Below, piece after piece: positions 1 through 10,211 of a stretch of 58,371 nt of DNA. The position numbers and the translations under genes were made by a program. The notes under the pieces were generated by a model, which worked only from the letters and a program-made list of their open reading frames with translations, made no database searches and was not told where the DNA came from. The DNA comes from Alphaproteobacteria bacterium (GTDB lineage Bacteria > Pseudomonadota > Alphaproteobacteria > Acetobacterales > Acetobacteraceae). How positions within the stretch are numbered: position 1 is the first letter of the stretch; each line of letters opens with the position of its first letter. The stretch lies in the NCBI GenBank assembly GCA_026400815.1, contig JAPLOI010000002.1, positions 1-58,371 of the forward strand, in the 5' to 3' direction.

Positions 1-2
1 CC

Positions 3-344
3 GACGTCGTCGTCCTCGGCGACGGACCAGGAAGAGAGCCGCGCGCCGTGGTGATCGAGGTCAAGCTGAGCAGGGACCCGTCGTACCTGCACCGGGGATT
101 CGATGAGGCGATCGGATACGCGGTGGACTACGCCCGACACCTGTCAGACTTCGCGGGCTCGGTGCTGGTGACACCCGGGCGCCTGCGCGGCGCGCCGCGC
201 CCGGACGACAAGGTCGTGGCGATCGGCTGGCCTGACTGGCTGCGCCCACACGTCGTGCACGACGCGGTGCTCGCGACCATCGGTGGCGCTGCGGGGAATG
301 CCACGGACCCGTACCCCGCGAGGAGCGAGTCCTTCAGCCCGTAG
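3..344 (+). CDS. C-terminal part of a PD-(D/E)xK-like nuclease-fold protein (5' end outside window)
   Basis: The reading frame is open to the left edge, so the gene starts outside the window; an internal GTG at 48 is not needed as a start. The visible 113 residues include a hydrophobic strand ending in Asp (DVVVLGD) followed about 10 residues later by VIEVKLS. That is the D...E-x-K arrangement seen in restriction-endonuclease-like folds. Helical residues and a GSVLVTPGRL strand follow. I do not recognise a specific family, and the nuclease fold is inferred from this motif alone. No partner gene is visible. Confidence 0.5.
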   Translation, partial: DVVVLGDGPGREPRAVVIEVKLSRDPSYLHRGFDEAIGYAVDYARHLSDFAGSVLVTPGRLRGAPRPDDKVVAIGWPDWLRPHVVHDAVLATIGGAAGNATDPYPARSESFSP

Positions 345-377
345 CCGCCGCCCCCCCTCGTCCCCCGTCGCCCTCAA

Positions 378-410
378 TCTCCGCGCCTCCGCGTCTCCGC
401 GTGAAATCCC
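378..410. repeat. Dispersed 'CTCCGCG' repeat fragment
   Basis: The stretch is built of degenerate direct repeats of TCCGCGCC/TCCGCGTC and ends in GTGAAATCCC. This sequence type recurs between genes in many unrelated bacterial genomes and is often mis-translated on the opposite strand as a peptide with HAETRRR. It lies in the gap between the left-edge gene and the next ORF. No other copy of this exact unit was seen in the window. Its function is unknown. Confidence 0.4.
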
Positions 411-496
411 TTTCCTGCTCCCCCCACCCAGAAAAATTTCTTTCCAACGTCCATTTTTTCCTTGCCGACCACCGCATTCCCCGATAAGAACGAATC

Positions 497-994
497 ATGA
501 ACATTTCCGCAGCACACCAGGCCGCCCCCAAGGGGCAGGGCCATACCCAGGCGCGCCACCGCGCGCCGGAGGTGGGTCTGCACGCGCCGCAGCCGGGCGC
601 CTGGCTGCAATTCTTCCTCGCCTTCCTCCTCCAGCTCGCCGGCCTCCTCCCGCCCCCCAACACCCCGGAAGGCCGCGAAGCCGCCCAGGCCGTGCGTGAG
701 CTGCAAGACCTCATCGCCCGCTACGCCCGTGGCGAGCTCACCCCCCACACGCGCCACCACGCGGCCGAGCTGCGCCCGCGCCTCCCCCGTGCCCAGCGCC
801 GCATCCGCCTCACGCCCGGACTCTACGCGGCCCTCTTCTTCACCCCCCGCGCCGCCACCGCCGCCCGCTCCCGCATCGCCGCGCGCACCGGCCAGCTCAC
901 CACCGCCCTCCAGGCCCTCTCCCGCTTCCCCGTTTCAATTTTCGGCCCCTCCCCCCACCTGCCGACTCACGCCCATTTTGTTTCGTTATCGTAA
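497..994 (+). CDS. Hypothetical protein (165 aa)
   Basis: I recognise no functional family. The frame has very strong G/C preference at third positions through its first 150 codons, like the surrounding real genes, which supports coding. Residues about 34-56 (GAWLQFFLAFLLQLAGLL) form one hydrophobic segment that could be a membrane helix. The rest is rich in Ala, Arg and Pro and likely helical. It precedes the DnaJ-like gene by 48 bases in the same direction. No clear ribosome site precedes the ATG, so the start is uncertain. It could be a lineage-specific small protein. Confidence 0.55.
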   Translation: MNISAAHQAAPKGQGHTQARHRAPEVGLHAPQPGAWLQFFLAFLLQLAGLLPPPNTPEGREAAQAVRELQDLIARYARGELTPHTRHHAAELRPRLPRAQRRIRLTPGLYAALFFTPRAATAARSRIAARTGQLTTALQALSRFPVSIFGPSPHLPTHAHFVSLS

Positions 995-1042
995 TATTCT
1001 CGGCATCTTCTCCCAACCGCCTGCCGCGCCTACATTCCCCGG

Positions 1043-1933
1043 ATGAAAAACGCCGCCAGATCCCCCTACGACATCCTCGGCGTTCCCAAATCCGCCACCC
1101 CGGATGAAATCCGCACCGCCTATCGCCGCCTGGCCAAGAAACACCACCCCGATGCCAATCCAGACAAGCCAGACGCCGCCGAGACCTTCTCCGCCATCTC
1201 CTCCGCCTACGCCCTGCTGTCCGATACCGAAAAACGCGCCCGCTTCGACCGTGGCGAGATCGACGCCGCCGGCGCCGAAGCCCGCCCGCAATGGCGCGAT
1301 TTCAGCCAGGGCCGCGGCGCCGACCAGGGCTTCGCCACCGATGACCTGGAGGAACTGCTCCGCCAAGCCATGGGCGCCCACGCCGGCGCCCGCTCCCGCC
1401 AGGGCTTCGCCTCCCGCGGGGAGGATGCCCGCTACACCCTGTCCGTCACCTTCATGGAAGCCGCCCTCGGCACCAAGCGCCGCATCACCCTGCCGGATGG
1501 CAAGTCCCTCGATGTCTCCATCCCCCCCGGCCACGGCGATGGCCAGGTGCTCCGCCTCCGCGGCCAGGGCCACCCCGGTCGCGGCGGCGCCCCCGCCGGC
1601 GATGCCCTGATCGAAGTCGCTGTCACCCCGCACAAGTTCTTCCGCCGCGAAGGCGACGACATCCACATGGACCTCCCCGTCACCCTCCAGGAAGCCATCC
1701 TCGGCGCCAAGGTCGAAGTCCCCACCCTCACCGGCACCGTCGCCCTGGCCATCCCCCCCCGCTCCGGCCCCGGCACCCGCCTCCGCCTGCGCAACCGCGG
1801 CCTCAACGGCGGCCACCAATACGTCACCCTCGCCATCGCCCTGCCCACCGAGCCCGAACCCGCCCTGGAGGAGTTCCTCCGCAGCTGGGCCCCCGACCAC
1901 CCGCAAGACCCCCGCCACGACCTCAAGCCATGA
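1043..1933 (+). CDS. DnaJ/CbpA-like J-domain co-chaperone without zinc finger
   Basis: Residues 8-72 form a J domain with the HPD motif at 35-37, the part that stimulates DnaK ATPase. Residues about 130-285 match the DnaJ C-terminal beta-domains that bind client peptide (pattern LSVTFMEAALGTKRRI, then IPPGHGDGQVLRLRGQG). The CxxCxGxG zinc-finger repeats of true DnaJ are absent and the central linker is only about 55 residues, so this is a CbpA-type (class B) protein. The 296-residue length fits that class. It acts in the cytoplasm as an Hsp70 partner. The stop overlaps the next gene's start (ATGA at 1930-1933), so the two are probably translated together. Confidence 0.9.
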   Translation: MKNAARSPYDILGVPKSATPDEIRTAYRRLAKKHHPDANPDKPDAAETFSAISSAYALLSDTEKRARFDRGEIDAAGAEARPQWRDFSQGRGADQGFATDDLEELLRQAMGAHAGARSRQGFASRGEDARYTLSVTFMEAALGTKRRITLPDGKSLDVSIPPGHGDGQVLRLRGQGHPGRGGAPAGDALIEVAVTPHKFFRREGDDIHMDLPVTLQEAILGAKVEVPTLTGTVALAIPPRSGPGTRLRLRNRGLNGGHQYVTLAIALPTEPEPALEEFLRSWAPDHPQDPRHDLKP

Positions 1934-2472
1934 CCGGCCTGGAGGGTATCCTCCGCACCAACCCCCACCTCGCCAACTTGCTGGACGATTTCGCCAGCCT
2001 CGCCCTGCCCCAGGCCTGGCTCGTCGCCGGCGCCCTCGCCCAGACCGTCTGGAACCACCGCTACACCCTGCCCCCCACCCACGGCATCGCCGATATCGAC
2101 ATCGTCTATTTCGACCCCGACCTCTCCGAAGCCACCGAAGCCGCCCACCAGGCCCGCCTCGAAAACCCCGCGATCCGCCTCGACGTGAAGAACCAGGCCC
2201 GCGTCCACCAGTGGTACGAAGCTAAGTTCGGCCGCCCCCTCGCCCCCTACCCCTCGGTCCCCGCGGCGATCGCCACCTACCCCACCACCGCCACCGCGAT
2301 CGGGGTGCGCATGCAAAACGGCACGATGGAACTCTGCGCGCCCTTCGGCACCGCCGACCTGTTCGCCGGCATCGTCCGCCCCAACAAGGCCCTGGTCACG
2401 GAAGAGGTGTACACAGCAAAGGCGGCGCGTTGGCGCCGCCTCTGGCCGGAACTCCAGATACTGCCTTGGTAG
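1930..2472 (+). CDS. Nucleotidyltransferase-fold protein (DUF925/NTP_transf_6 family)
   Basis: This 180-residue protein has the family hallmarks. AWLVAGALAQTVWN is a G(A)-type nucleotide-binding strand-helix. DIDIVYFD carries the paired acidic residues. RLDVKNQARVHQWYE and the YPSVPAAIATYPTTATAIGV segment follow. Members resemble minimal nucleotidyltransferases, but no substrate is established for the family as far as I know. The start overlaps the J-domain gene by four bases. Its stop codon is one base from the stop of the convergent peptide-transporter operon. Confidence 0.85.
   Translation: MTGLEGILRTNPHLANLLDDFASLALPQAWLVAGALAQTVWNHRYTLPPTHGIADIDIVYFDPDLSEATEAAHQARLENPAIRLDVKNQARVHQWYEAKFGRPLAPYPSVPAAIATYPTTATAIGVRMQNGTMELCAPFGTADLFAGIVRPNKALVTEEVYTAKAARWRRLWPELQILPW
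2421..2440 (+). terminator. Possible intragenic hairpin near gene end
   Basis: A perfect 8-bp stem (GGCGGCGC / GCGCCGCC) closes a GTTG loop about 30 bases before the stop of the nucleotidyltransferase-fold gene. No T-run follows, and the hairpin lies inside coding sequence. It may help end transcription between the two converging operons, because no other hairpin is available at this junction. Weak evidence. Confidence 0.25.
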
Positions 2473-2473
2473 A

Positions 2474-4464
<1,991 letters not shown>

Positions 4465-4471
4465 GCTGTGC

Positions 4472-5413
4472 CTAGACAACGCGGCGCGGATCAAGGGCGT
4501 CGCGCAGCCCGTCGCCGATGAAGTTGATCGACAGCACGGTGAGGAAGATCATCATGCCGGGGAAGATCGCCCAGTGCGGGGCGATGTCGAGGTAGTCCTT
4601 GGCGTCGAACAGCACGCGCCCCCAGGTGGGGATGTCGGGCGGGAAGCCGAGGCCGAGGAAGGAGAGTGTGCTTTCCGCGATGATCGCCGCCGCCACGTCG
4701 ATGGTGCCGGCCACGATCACCGGGCCCATGGCGTTGGGCAGGATGTGCATCACCACCAGCCGGACGCGCGAGGCACCGAGCGCGCGGGCCGCCTCCACGA
4801 ATTCCTTCTCGCGCAAGCTGAGGAACTGGGCGCGCACCAGACGGGCCACCGGCATCCAGCGCAGGCCGCCGATCACCAGCACGATCAGGATGAACACGCC
4901 GCCCTCGGGGCCGAAGGCGCTCTTCAGCGCATCGCGGAACAGGTAGATCACCAGCAGCAGCAGCGGCAGCTGCGGCAGCGAGAGGAACAGGTCGGTGATC
5001 CACATCAGCACCGCATCCACGCGCCCGCTGGACATGCCGGCCAGTGCGCCGATCACGACACCCACCAGCACCGCCACCACCATGGCCGCAAGACCCACGG
5101 CGAGCGAGATGCGTCCGCCATAGATGATGCGTGCCAGCACGTCCTGGCCGAGGTCGTCGGTGCCGAACGGATGCTCACCGGAGGGCGGCTTCAGCTTGGC
5201 GGTGAAGTCGATCTCGTTGATTGGCACGGCCCACAGCCAGGGGCCGGCCAGCACCAGGAACACCAGCGCGCCCAGGATGAACAGGCTGGCCACCGCGAGC
5301 TTGTGCTTGCGGAACCGTCGCCATGCCTCCGCCGCCGGGGTGACCGGCTTGGTGGCGCGGGAAGCGGAGGCGGGTGCCTCAGCGGAAAGAGATGCGGGGG
5401 TCGAGCCAGCCAT
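4472..5413 (-). CDS. Peptide ABC transporter permease, DppC-like
   Basis: Inner-membrane permease of the Dpp/Opp class, 313 residues. It has an N-terminal cytoplasmic helix, a first membrane segment near HKLAVASLFILGALVFLVLA, the HPFGTDDLGQDVLARIIYGG signature after it, and five further helices. The EAA loop for ATPase contact is EFVEAARALGASRVRL. The ATG at MAGSTP is preferred over an upstream TTG. It overlaps the DppB-like gene by 35 bases, indicating translational coupling. Confidence 0.93.
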   Translation of the reverse strand: MAGSTPASLSAEAPASASRATKPVTPAAEAWRRFRKHKLAVASLFILGALVFLVLAGPWLWAVPINEIDFTAKLKPPSGEHPFGTDDLGQDVLARIIYGGRISLAVGLAAMVVAVLVGVVIGALAGMSSGRVDAVLMWITDLFLSLPQLPLLLLVIYLFRDALKSAFGPEGGVFILIVLVIGGLRWMPVARLVRAQFLSLREKEFVEAARALGASRVRLVVMHILPNAMGPVIVAGTIDVAAAIIAESTLSFLGLGFPPDIPTWGRVLFDAKDYLDIAPHWAIFPGMMIFLTVLSINFIGDGLRDALDPRRVV

Positions 5414-6395
5414 AGAGGATGTCTGCAATCAGGTTGAAGAGGACGACAAGGCAGGCGAACACGAAGGTCACGCCCATCACCACCGGGGTGTCGTTGGCCA
5501 GGATGGAGGTAATGAGGAGGGAGCCGATGCCGGGCACGCGGAAGATCTGCTCGGTCACGATGGCACCGCCGAACACGATCGGCATCTGCAGCGCCACCAG
5601 CGTCACCACAGGGATCAGCGCGTTGCGCACCACATGGCGGATCAGCACCTTGCGCTGGCCGATGCCCTTGGAGCGGGCGGTGACGACGTAGTCGAGCTTG
5701 ATCACATCGAGCACCGAGGAGCGCACGTAGCGCACCAGCGAAGCGCCCTGGAACAGGCCGAGCACCATCACCGGCATGATCGACTGCTTGATCTGCACCC
5801 ACCACCAGGCCCAGCCGGTCTCGCGCAGGGTCGACTGGTACACCATCGGCAGCCAATCCAGCTGGATGGAGAAGAACAGGATCAGCAGCAGGCCGGTGAA
5901 GAAGGTGGGCAGCGAGAAGCCGATGAACGCCATGGTGTTGGCGATCTGGTCGAACAGCGAGTAGGGCCGGGCCGCGGCCAGCACGCCGATCGGCACGGCG
6001 ACCAGGATGGCCAGCACCTGGGAGGTGCCGATGACCGCCACCGTGGTGGGCACGCGCTGCAGGATAAGCCGGTCCACATCAATGCGGCTGACGAAGGAGA
6101 AGCCCCAGTCGCCCTTCAGCATGGCGAACAGCCAATGGAAGTAGCGCAGGTACACGGGATCATCCAGGCCAAGCGAGGCGCGCAGGGCGAGGCGCACTTC
6201 GGGCGGGATGTTGGGATTGAGGGTGAGTTCCTCAAACGGATCGCCGGGCGCCATGGCCAGCACGCAGAACAGCACGACGCTGATGCCGAGCAGGCTGGGG
6301 ATGGCCAGGAGGAAACGGCGCAACAGATAGGCGCTGGACAAGCGTACGGCTCCGCTGGGAAAAATTCCGTCGGGACGCGGCGGGTTTCGCCGCAT
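5379..6395 (-). CDS. Peptide ABC transporter permease, DppB-like
   Basis: Permease partner of the DppC-like protein. The first helix is AYLLRRFLLAIPSLLGISVV, followed by the family motif APGDPFEELTLNPNIPPEV and the LGLDDPVYLRYFHWL periplasmic stretch. The EAA loop is DYVVTARSKGIGQRKVLIRH. The end LYGWLDPRISFR is typical of DppB. The annotated ATG gives 338 residues. About 20 extra N-terminal residues compared with many relatives suggest a start nearer AYLLRR, but no better start codon with a ribosome site is visible. It lies 48 bases after the binding-protein gene. Confidence 0.92.
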   Translation of the reverse strand: MRRNPPRPDGIFPSGAVRLSSAYLLRRFLLAIPSLLGISVVLFCVLAMAPGDPFEELTLNPNIPPEVRLALRASLGLDDPVYLRYFHWLFAMLKGDWGFSFVSRIDVDRLILQRVPTTVAVIGTSQVLAILVAVPIGVLAAARPYSLFDQIANTMAFIGFSLPTFFTGLLLILFFSIQLDWLPMVYQSTLRETGWAWWWVQIKQSIMPVMVLGLFQGASLVRYVRSSVLDVIKLDYVVTARSKGIGQRKVLIRHVVRNALIPVVTLVALQMPIVFGGAIVTEQIFRVPGIGSLLITSILANDTPVVMGVTFVFACLVVLFNLIADILYGWLDPRISFR

Positions 6396-6442
6396 TCCGA
6401 CGGGAAGCCAAGGCGGGGAAGGCCCCCGCCGGGGTCAGTCGA

Positions 6443-8242
6443 TCAGGCGGTGTACCAATCGGCCAGATCGTAGAGGTTGCTGTCCCAGCCCGAGAGGTTG
6501 ATCTTCAGCCGCTTGCTGACGCCCGAGACGGTCGGGCGATAGACGATCGGGATGAGCACCACGTTCTTGATCACGAGGTCGTTGCACTGGATCAGCAGGG
6601 CAACGCGCTTCACCGGATCGAGCTCGGCTTCGGCCGCGGTGTGCAGAACGTCGTATTCCTTGCTGATCCAGCGGGTGGTGTTGCGGCCCTGCCACTTGTT
6701 CTCCTTGGAGGAGATCTCGGTGGAGAGGAACATCTGCAGCCACACGCCGGGGTCCGGGCGGCCCGGGCCGGTGTTGTACATCTGCAGGTCGGTGTAGAAC
6801 TTCGGGTAGGTGTCCGGGTTCGCCACGTCGGAGGAGAAGAACACCGAGGCGACGACCGACTTGATCTCGATGTCGATGCCGGCGCGGGCGCAAGCCTGCT
6901 TCACGATCGCCTGGGTCTTCTGGCGCGGCTGGTTGATCGAGGTCTGGTAGACATACTTCAGCTTCGCGCCGCCCTTGGCGCGGAAGCCGTCGGAGCCACG
7001 CACCCAGCCGGCGCTGTCGAGCAGGGCGTTGGCCTTGTCGACATTGAACTCGTAGCTGGTGTTGGGCGAGCGGAAGCGCGGCGGGTTGTTCACCCAGTTC
7101 GCGGTGGCGATGCCGGTGCGGCCATAGATGTGGTCCTGAACCGACTTGCGGTCGATCAGCAGGGCCAGGGCCTGGCGCACGGCGGGGTCGGTCAGCGAGG
7201 GGTGCGCCTTCTTCAGGCTGGAGCGCTCGCCGTCCACTTCGGTCCAGGGGTCGGTGTTGTTGAGCTGGAGATGCTCGCAGCCCGCGCCCTCGGTGATCTC
7301 AACGGCACCCTTGCCGCCGCGCTCCAGGCGCTGCAGCACTTCGTCTTCCACCTGCAGGTTCCAGGCGAAATCATACTCGCCGGTCTGCAGCACGGCGCGC
7401 GCCGCGGAGACGGCATCGCCGCCGCCCTTCATCTCGATGCTGTCGAAATACGGGCGGTTGGCCACGTGGTAGTCCATGTTGATGTCGCCCAGCACGGTGT
7501 CGCCGGGGCGAAAATCCTTGAACTTGTACGGGCCGGTGCCGACGGGCTTCAGGTTCGCGGGGGCCTCGCGCGACTTGGCGCCCATGAAATCCTGGAAGAG
7601 GTGCTTGGGAATGATCTGGCCGGTGGCGCCCACGAAGGCGTCGGCCCAGAAGGGGTTCGGCTTGTCGAACATCACCTTCACGGTCAGGTCGTTGACCTTC
7701 TCGCACTTGATGTCCTTGTAGCTGCCGCTGGTCACGGCCGCGGTGGCCGGGTCGGCGGCGTACTGCCAGTTGAACACCACGTCATCGGCGGAGAAGGGCT
7801 TGCCGTCGTGCCACTTCACGCCGGGCTTCAGCTTCCAGGTGACGGACATGCCGTCGGCGGCCACGCCACCATTCTCGCGGGTCGGGATCTCGGCGGCGAG
7901 CACGGGCTTGAGGTTGCCGTCGGCATCCCAGGCGGCCAGCGGCTCATAGAACACGCGGCTGCCGTCCTGATCCTTGGTGCCGGTCGCGAAATGCGGGTTC
8001 AGCAGGGTGGGGGCCTGCCACCACAGCACCTTCAGCACGCCGCCGCCGCCACGCTTGGTGGCCTTGGAGGTGGAGGGCACGGTGGAGGCGGACTGCGCCA
8101 TCGCCACGCCGGAATGCATCAGCAGCTGCGTGGCCATCGGCGCGGTGATGCCGACCACGGCCAGGCGCTTCACGAATGCCCGGCGGGCCATACGGCCGGC
8201 ACGGACCTCCTCGATCATCGTACGAAGGTCTTGCTCGTTCAT
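6443..8242 (-). CDS. Peptide ABC transporter substrate-binding protein (family 5), Tat-type signal
   Basis: Periplasmic binding protein that opens the 2474-8242 operon and determines its substrate. The N-terminus carries MARRAFVKRLAVVGI, a twin-arginine motif (RRxFxK) before a hydrophobic stretch, so export is probably through Tat. The body is a normal-order SBP_bac_5 domain: LLNPHFATGTKDQDGSRVFY, then WKLKPGVKWHDGKPFSADDV, the VGTGPYKFKDF turn, and the C-terminal DLVIKNVVLIPIVYRP. The ATG at MNEQDLRT was chosen; the longer upstream frame is Gly/Arg-rich leader. At 599 residues it is slightly larger than DppA. The substrate is unknown. Confidence 0.93.
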   Translation of the reverse strand: MNEQDLRTMIEEVRAGRMARRAFVKRLAVVGITAPMATQLLMHSGVAMAQSASTVPSTSKATKRGGGGVLKVLWWQAPTLLNPHFATGTKDQDGSRVFYEPLAAWDADGNLKPVLAAEIPTRENGGVAADGMSVTWKLKPGVKWHDGKPFSADDVVFNWQYAADPATAAVTSGSYKDIKCEKVNDLTVKVMFDKPNPFWADAFVGATGQIIPKHLFQDFMGAKSREAPANLKPVGTGPYKFKDFRPGDTVLGDINMDYHVANRPYFDSIEMKGGGDAVSAARAVLQTGEYDFAWNLQVEDEVLQRLERGGKGAVEITEGAGCEHLQLNNTDPWTEVDGERSSLKKAHPSLTDPAVRQALALLIDRKSVQDHIYGRTGIATANWVNNPPRFRSPNTSYEFNVDKANALLDSAGWVRGSDGFRAKGGAKLKYVYQTSINQPRQKTQAIVKQACARAGIDIEIKSVVASVFFSSDVANPDTYPKFYTDLQMYNTGPGRPDPGVWLQMFLSTEISSKENKWQGRNTTRWISKEYDVLHTAAEAELDPVKRVALLIQCNDLVIKNVVLIPIVYRPTVSGVSKRLKINLSGWDSNLYDLADWYTA

Positions 8243-8483
8243 GTGAGCCCCCACATTCCTTGTTCCGCCGACCCCATGACACGCGGTTCCCGCGCATCTC
8301 CCAGAATGGTGCCAGCCATGCGTGAGGCGCATATTGCGCCGTAACCCGGGCCCGTCAACAGCAAGGGACGCAACGAATCCAGTTCCGAGCGGAGTTTTTT
8401 TGCGCAAGCCCGCCTCACGCGGCCCCCGCGACGTGGCTGTGTCCTTAACAAATGCTTAACGGTCAGATGCTTGCGGTGCCGTG

Positions 8484-8903
8484 CTACGTTTCTTCAGCAG
8501 GACGGAAGATCGGCAGCACCGGCCCCTCCCCTTCGCGCTCGTACCCGAGCGCCACCGGCAGGCCCAGGCGCAGGGCCTCGGCCGGCAGCCCGCGCAGCTG
8601 GCCCTGGGCGCGCACGCCCTCGGCGAGGTCCACCGTGAGCAGGGTGTAGGGCGATTGCGCCTTGAAGCCCATGTGGAACGGGTGGTGGCAGACGGTCCAG
8701 GAATGCACCGTGCCGCTTCCGCTGGCGGCCACCCACTCATGCGCCATGGACCAGCAGCCATCGCACACCGGGCGCGGGTAGTGGCGCAGCTTGCCGCACT
8801 CCTTGCAGCGCTGGATCAGGTACTCGCCGCGGGCCAGGCCATCCCAGAAGGGCTGGGTGTCTGGCGTGGGGTGCGGGATGGGCTTGGTGAAGCTGTCGGA
8901 CAT
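8484..8903 (-). CDS. DUF35 zinc-ribbon/OB-fold acyl-CoA-associated protein
   Basis: A 139-residue protein with a rubredoxin-like zinc ribbon (Cys33, Cys36, Cys47, Cys50; CKECG and CDGC) followed by an OB fold (GTVHSWTVCHHPFH, then YTLLTVDLAEGVRAQGQL). Proteins of this type bind CoA esters and act as small subunits of thiolase-like or HMG-CoA-synthase-like enzymes. The thiolase-fold gene ends three bases upstream of this gene's start in the same operon, so the pair very likely forms one complex. The acyl substrate cannot be read from sequence. Confidence 0.9.
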   Translation of the reverse strand: MSDSFTKPIPHPTPDTQPFWDGLARGEYLIQRCKECGKLRHYPRPVCDGCWSMAHEWVAASGSGTVHSWTVCHHPFHMGFKAQSPYTLLTVDLAEGVRAQGQLRGLPAEALRLGLPVALGYEREGEGPVLPIFRPAEET

Positions 8904-8906
8904 GGC

Positions 8907-10061
8907 TCAGCCCCTCCGCATGATGGCGATGGAGCCGTCGCCCATGTCGCCGTAGCCGGTGACGAGACCGAGCGTGGCACCTTCCACCTGGGCGGCCCCG
9001 CCCTGGCCGCGCAGCTGGCGGACCAGTTCGACGATGTGGTTCATGCCGGCGAGATGCGCCTGGGAGAGCAGGCCGCCATGGGTGTTCACCGGCAGGCGGC
9101 CGCCAATCCCGAGCGCCCCGCCCTCCACGAAGGCGCCTCCCTCGCCTGGCTTGCAGAAGCCGATCTCCTCCAGCTGGCGCAGCACCACGTAGGTGAAGCA
9201 GTCGTAGATCTCGGCCACCTGGATGTCGGACGGCGTCACGCCGGCCATGGCGAAGGCGCGCGGGGCGGCCTTGGCCAGGCCAATGCGCAATATGTCGGGC
9301 CGTTGGGTGATCACGCTGGGGCTGTCCGGATGGCCCTCCGCCGCGCCCATCACCAGCACGCGGGGCTGGCGCAGGTCGCGGGCGGCCTCGGCGCTGCTGA
9401 CCACGACCGCGGCGCCGCCATCGGATTCCAGCGAGCAGTCGAACAGGCGGAACGGGTCGGCGATCATGCGGCTGTTCTGGTGGTCCTCGATAGTCAGCGG
9501 CTTGGTCATGCCCGCGTTGCCGTTGAGGATGGCGTGCCGGCGGGTGGTGACGGCGATCTCGGCGAGCTGGCGGCTGGTGGTCCCGTAGAGCTCCATGTGG
9601 CGGCGGGCCATGGGGGCGTAGATCTGCGCCGGCGCCACGTTGCCCAGCGGCAGCTCGAACTCGCCGATGGTGCGGAACTGCGGCATCTCGTGCACCCGCG
9701 CGCCGATGCGCGTGCCGGAATAGCCGGTGCGGCCGATGGGCAGCAGGACATGCCGGCAGATGCCGGTGGCGACCGCCGCCGCGGCGGCCTGGATGGCGGC
9801 CACGCAGCTGGCCCCGCCCATCGGCGTGGTGGCGGAGAACCTGAGATCCGGGATGCCGAAATTGGTGATGAAGTCCTCGGCCACCGCGACCCCTGTGGCG
9901 ACAGGGATGACGCCGTCGATATCGCGCGGGGAAAGCCCGGCATCGGCAATGGCGGCAAGCGAGGCCTGCATCTGGAGCGACAGCGCGCTGCCCTGCTGCA
10001 GGCCGCGGCCATGGGCGGTTTCACCGATGCCGGTGATGGCGGCTTTTTCGAACAGGGACAT
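8907..10061 (-). CDS. Thiolase-fold acyl-CoA enzyme (acetyl-CoA acetyltransferase/SCP-x-like)
   Basis: Cytoplasmic thiolase-superfamily protein of 384 residues. The nucleophile region reads MGGASCVAAI with Cys86. NTHGGLLSQAHLAGMNHIVE supplies the N-x-x-GG and His elements of the active site. The usual C-terminal CxG motif is replaced by YGDMGDG, as in the nonspecific lipid-transfer/SCP-x-like branch. The ATG at MSLFEK has GGGAGG five bases upstream and was preferred to one 15 bases earlier. It forms an operon with the DUF35 gene. Such pairs carry out degradative thiolysis or aldol-type chemistry on CoA esters; which applies here is open. Confidence 0.88.
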   Translation of the reverse strand: MSLFEKAAITGIGETAHGRGLQQGSALSLQMQASLAAIADAGLSPRDIDGVIPVATGVAVAEDFITNFGIPDLRFSATTPMGGASCVAAIQAAAAAVATGICRHVLLPIGRTGYSGTRIGARVHEMPQFRTIGEFELPLGNVAPAQIYAPMARRHMELYGTTSRQLAEIAVTTRRHAILNGNAGMTKPLTIEDHQNSRMIADPFRLFDCSLESDGGAAVVVSSAEAARDLRQPRVLVMGAAEGHPDSPSVITQRPDILRIGLAKAAPRAFAMAGVTPSDIQVAEIYDCFTYVVLRQLEEIGFCKPGEGGAFVEGGALGIGGRLPVNTHGGLLSQAHLAGMNHIVELVRQLRGQGGAAQVEGATLGLVTGYGDMGDGSIAIMRRG

Positions 10062-10090
10062 CGGCGCCTCCCGCAATCATAGGAAGAAAG

Positions 10091-10209
10091 AAAGCGAAGC
10101 GGTCACAGAGAACACAGAGGGCCACGAAGAACACAGAGAAAGAAGAGGTGGTTGATGCTCTTCTCTGTGACCCTCTGTGGTCCTCCGTGTCCTCTGTGAC
10201 CCCTTTGCT
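10091..10209. repeat. Long imperfect inverted repeat built of CACAGAG units
   Basis: The gap between the thiolase and the sugar-binding protein holds a near-complete inverted repeat. GGTCACAGAG (10101-10110) pairs exactly with CTCTGTGACC (10192-10201). Inner ACACAGAG/CTCTGTG units and the outer AAGCGAAG/CTTTGCTT flanks continue the pairing. Transcribed, it would fold into one long hairpin with a small loop near 10150. The motif belongs to a widespread intergenic repeat type. It separates two same-strand operons and may act as a transcription barrier. Confidence 0.7.
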
Positions 10210-10211
10210 TA

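Noticed and set aside
374-760. Minus-strand frames of 126-128 residues ending in HAETRRRGD or similar
   Set aside because: They translate a dispersed intergenic repeat and the antisense of the 497-994 gene; this peptide type is a known annotation artefact.
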